Both the position numbers and the translations under genes were made by a program. Of a stretch of 17,817 nucleotides of DNA, positions 16,263 through 17,817 are shown piece after piece. Position 1 is the stretch's first letter. The number at the start of each line of letters is the position of its first letter. The stretch spans positions 1 to 17,817 of the forward strand of contig JAIXRD010000152.1 in NCBI GenBank assembly GCA_027485365.1, in the 5' to 3' direction. The stretch is from Cryomorphaceae bacterium. Its GTDB lineage: Bacteria; Bacteroidota; Bacteroidia; Flavobacteriales_D; Crocinitomicaceae. Under the pieces are notes generated by a model. The model was not told the origin of the DNA and did not search any database. It saw only the letters and a list, made by a program, of their open reading frames with translations.

Positions 16263-16628
16263 ATCAATCCATCTATTAGCGAACCAAAAATCAACAAGCA
16301 AGAACCCTTTAGTCCCAAAATTAGTGCAGCAACACTTAAGAAACAATTCGAAAATGCAATAAATGAAGGCTCCATATCAGACATTGAGCGAATCATATTT
16401 AATGCAATCGCATTGGGGTTAAATAAAAATATGGCCCATGAAACCAAAGAAACCTTGTTAGCCGAATTGGGAATGAAAAATGAATCCGATGCGAATCAAA
16501 TACATGCTTGGTATTTAAGTGTTCAACAAGCTAAATATGGGTTAAATGTAAATGACATTGATGATAAAGAGCTTCTGTCCGAAAGCAAAGTCATTTTCGA
16601 ACGTATTACGCGTAATTATTCGATTTGA
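16263..16628 (+). pseudogene. batD: Cut-off C-terminal cytoplasmic tail of batD
   Basis: Directly behind the TAA at 16260-16262 the same frame runs 121 codons to a TGA at 16626-16628. It begins INPSISEPKINKQEPFSPKI and continues TLKKQFENAINEGSISDIER. Later it has IHAWYLSVQQAKYGLNV and ESKVIFERITR. Amphipathic helices, a paired-helix layout and the late QQAKYG segment match the cytoplasmic tail of full-length BatD, in which the equivalent region holds an R/KY motif and a final helix. No in-frame ATG occurs until 16431, halfway in, so it is unlikely to be a separate gene; a TTG at 16413 is the only other candidate. Its 3' end overlaps the convergent rnz gene by 13 bases. Confidence 0.7.
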
Positions 16629-17533
16629 TAGGTGACTCCATCGATAACAGCTTCTACACGCTCAAAACACTCCTTGGCCTCTGCTAGGTGTTGATCTGTA
16701 TTTGGATATCTTGAAGAAAAATGGCCAATTAGAAGTTTTCGTGCACCAATTTCTCTAGCTAAACTTGCTGCTTCTGCGGCAGTGGAATGAAAGGTTTGCT
16801 TTGCCCTATCCGATTTATCAGATAAGAACGTAGCTTCATGATACAACGTAGTGGTTCCTTCCGTATATGATTTAAGTGCAGGAAACGGTTTTGTGTCAGA
16901 ACAATAGCTATAAATCCTTGATGGTGGTGGAGGTAAGGTATAATCTTTATAAGATACCCAAGACCCATCGATGCGTTGAAAATCCTTGCCTTGCGCCAAG
17001 AGCTTTAAATGTTCATTACTTAGGGTGCTTCCTTCCACAGCATTTTTATTAATCTTCAAGCGTTGGAATTTTTCTTGTACACTAAATCCAAAAGTTTTAA
17101 TGCGATGCTTAAGTGGAAATGCAAACATACACATTGCCTCATCCTCATAGATCACCTCTTTTGATTTCATTTCAAGGGGAATAAAGGTGAAATTAAACGT
17201 AAGTGTTGTTTCACTAGCTCTAAATATAACAGAGAGAATTTCCAATAATTCTGGAGGTCCATACAATTGAATACCTGTGGTTCTTCCTAATAAACTCATC
17301 GTTCCAAGCAAACCGGGTAGACCATAAAAATGATCCCCATGCAAATGAGAAATTAAAATGTGATTGATGCGCTGAAATGGGGCATTAAACCTACGAAGTT
17401 GCTGTTGTGTGCCTTCGCCGCAATCAATTAATACGTAACGGTTATTGCAATGAACTAATTGAGCTGAACAAGAACGTTCGGTTGTAGGAACAGCAGCGGA
17501 ACTGCCAAGTACTAAGGCATTAAAATTATTCAA
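16616..17533 (-). CDS. rnz: Ribonuclease Z (tRNA 3'-end endonuclease)
   Basis: RNase Z cuts the 3' trailer from tRNA precursors lacking encoded CCA. The 305-residue protein is the normal short bacterial form. Zinc ligands of the metallo-beta-lactamase fold are all present: HLHGDH (63-68), His143, Asp213 in YCSDTKP, and His271 in GHFSSRY; His249 in QTFHST and HEATF (232-236) complete the usual set. The start must be very close to the N-terminal strand NALVLGSSAAVPT. There is no ATG: the start is TTG at 17533, preceded in frame only by ATT, CCG and a TAG stop. The start overlaps the STAS gene stop by eight bases (TTGAATAA), so translation is probably coupled. STAS followed by rnz is a familiar order in Flavobacteria. 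Confidence 0.95.
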   Translation of the reverse strand: MNNFNALVLGSSAAVPTTERSCSAQLVHCNNRYVLIDCGEGTQQQLRRFNAPFQRINHILISHLHGDHFYGLPGLLGTMSLLGRTTGIQLYGPPELLEILSVIFRASETTLTFNFTFIPLEMKSKEVIYEDEAMCMFAFPLKHRIKTFGFSVQEKFQRLKINKNAVEGSTLSNEHLKLLAQGKDFQRIDGSWVSYKDYTLPPPPSRIYSYCSDTKPFPALKSYTEGTTTLYHEATFLSDKSDRAKQTFHSTAAEAASLAREIGARKLLIGHFSSRYPNTDQHLAEAKECFERVEAVIDGVTYQIE

Positions 17534-17817
17534 AATCGGCTAAGGCTTCTTCAACGGATTGAAAAATCCTAAATACGCGATCTAATTGTGCGATTTCTAT
17601 CATTTTAAGCACCACCGGCTGAACGCCAGCGATTGCAAATGCTCCATTTGTATCTTTACAAAGCCGATTGGCAACCAAGATTGCACTGAGACCAGAAGAA
17701 TCACAAAACTTAGTTTTAGTTAAGTCTAGTAACATCTTATTTTGTCCTTTTTTATTTTCAAAAGTAAAAACTGACTTAAGGTCTGGTGCGGTATGGGTAT
17801 CTAATTTTTCAACCATT
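17526..17817 (-). CDS. Anti-sigma-factor antagonist, STAS domain (N-terminus outside window)
   Basis: The 96 visible residues cover most of an STAS domain, with KLDTHTAPDLK, MLLDLTKTKFCDSSGLSAIL (28-47) and LDRVFRIFQSVEEA. The DSSGLS segment (39-44) contains the serine position that is phosphorylated in SpoIIAA-type antagonists. The ATG at 17814-17816 lies inside the domain: family members have about 15-20 more residues with a first beta strand, so the gene probably starts beyond the right edge. Such proteins bind serine-kinase anti-sigma partners in a phosphorylation-dependent switch; no partner is visible here. It overlaps rnz by eight bases. Confidence 0.9.
   Translation of the reverse strand, partial: MVEKLDTHTAPDLKSVFTFENKKGQNKMLLDLTKTKFCDSSGLSAILVANRLCKDTNGAFAIAGVQPVVLKMIEIAQLDRVFRIFQSVEEALADFE

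Noticed and set aside
16413..16628. Independent 71-residue gene starting at TTG 16413.
   Set aside because: The same frame is open and coding-like from 16263, directly after the batD stop, so this is the second half of the batD tail rather than a separate gene.

Overview
The window is ordinary chromosomal DNA of a Bacteroidota bacterium, most likely Flavobacteriales or a close relative. The evidence is an A+T-rich base composition, a short primary sigma factor without region 1.1, several candidate promoters of the TAnnTTTG (-7) type, almost no Shine-Dalgarno sequences, a Bacteroidota-type M14 peptidase and a complete moxR-DUF58-bat operon. I see no transposon, phage, CRISPR array, tRNA or rRNA. 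Coding density is very high and many gene junctions overlap.

Layout, left to right. 1-1158: C-terminal part of a secreted M14-type zinc carboxypeptidase, cut by the window edge. 1215-5758: three plus-strand genes, namely an FKBP-type lipoprotein with a duplicated N-terminal helical domain, an uncharacterised lipoprotein, and the replication-restart helicase PriA. 5755-7698, minus strand: trpS followed by the primary sigma factor gene. 7770-8837, plus strand: a PlsC-type acyltransferase and gatC. 8834-9196, minus strand: a small zinc-ribbon protein of unknown function. 9284-16628, plus strand: moxR, a DUF58 gene, a signal-peptide/one-TM/DUF4381-like protein, batA, batB, batC and batD. 16616-17817, minus strand: an anti-sigma-factor-antagonist (STAS) gene, cut by the right edge, and rnz (ribonuclease Z).

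How the genes work together. The moxR-bat block is one tight transcription unit: four of its six internal junctions overlap by 4 or 8 bases, one overlaps by a single base and one has a 3-base gap. It encodes a MoxR AAA+ ATPase, three vWA-fold proteins (DUF58, BatA, BatB) with intact DxSxS metal-site motifs, a periplasmic TPR protein (BatC), and two proteins with a signal peptide, a large extracytoplasmic part and one TM helix. These fit an inner-membrane complex whose cytoplasmic ATPase remodels or loads vWA proteins; its exact job is still unclear in the family. No batE follows batD.

The most notable observation is in batD. An in-frame TAA at 16260-16262 falls just after the single TM segment, yet the same frame stays open for another 121 codons and encodes what looks like the normal cytoplasmic tail of BatD. 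This is a nonsense mutation, a sequence error or, less likely, readthrough. Other notable points: two convergent gene pairs share one palindromic TTAA as both stop codons, 8-base start/stop overlaps recur, rnz appears forced to start at TTG, and candidate promoters lie so close to the plsC and gatC start codons that those mRNAs may be leaderless. I did not find a clearly new system; the bat operon is a known family whose mechanism is incompletely understood.
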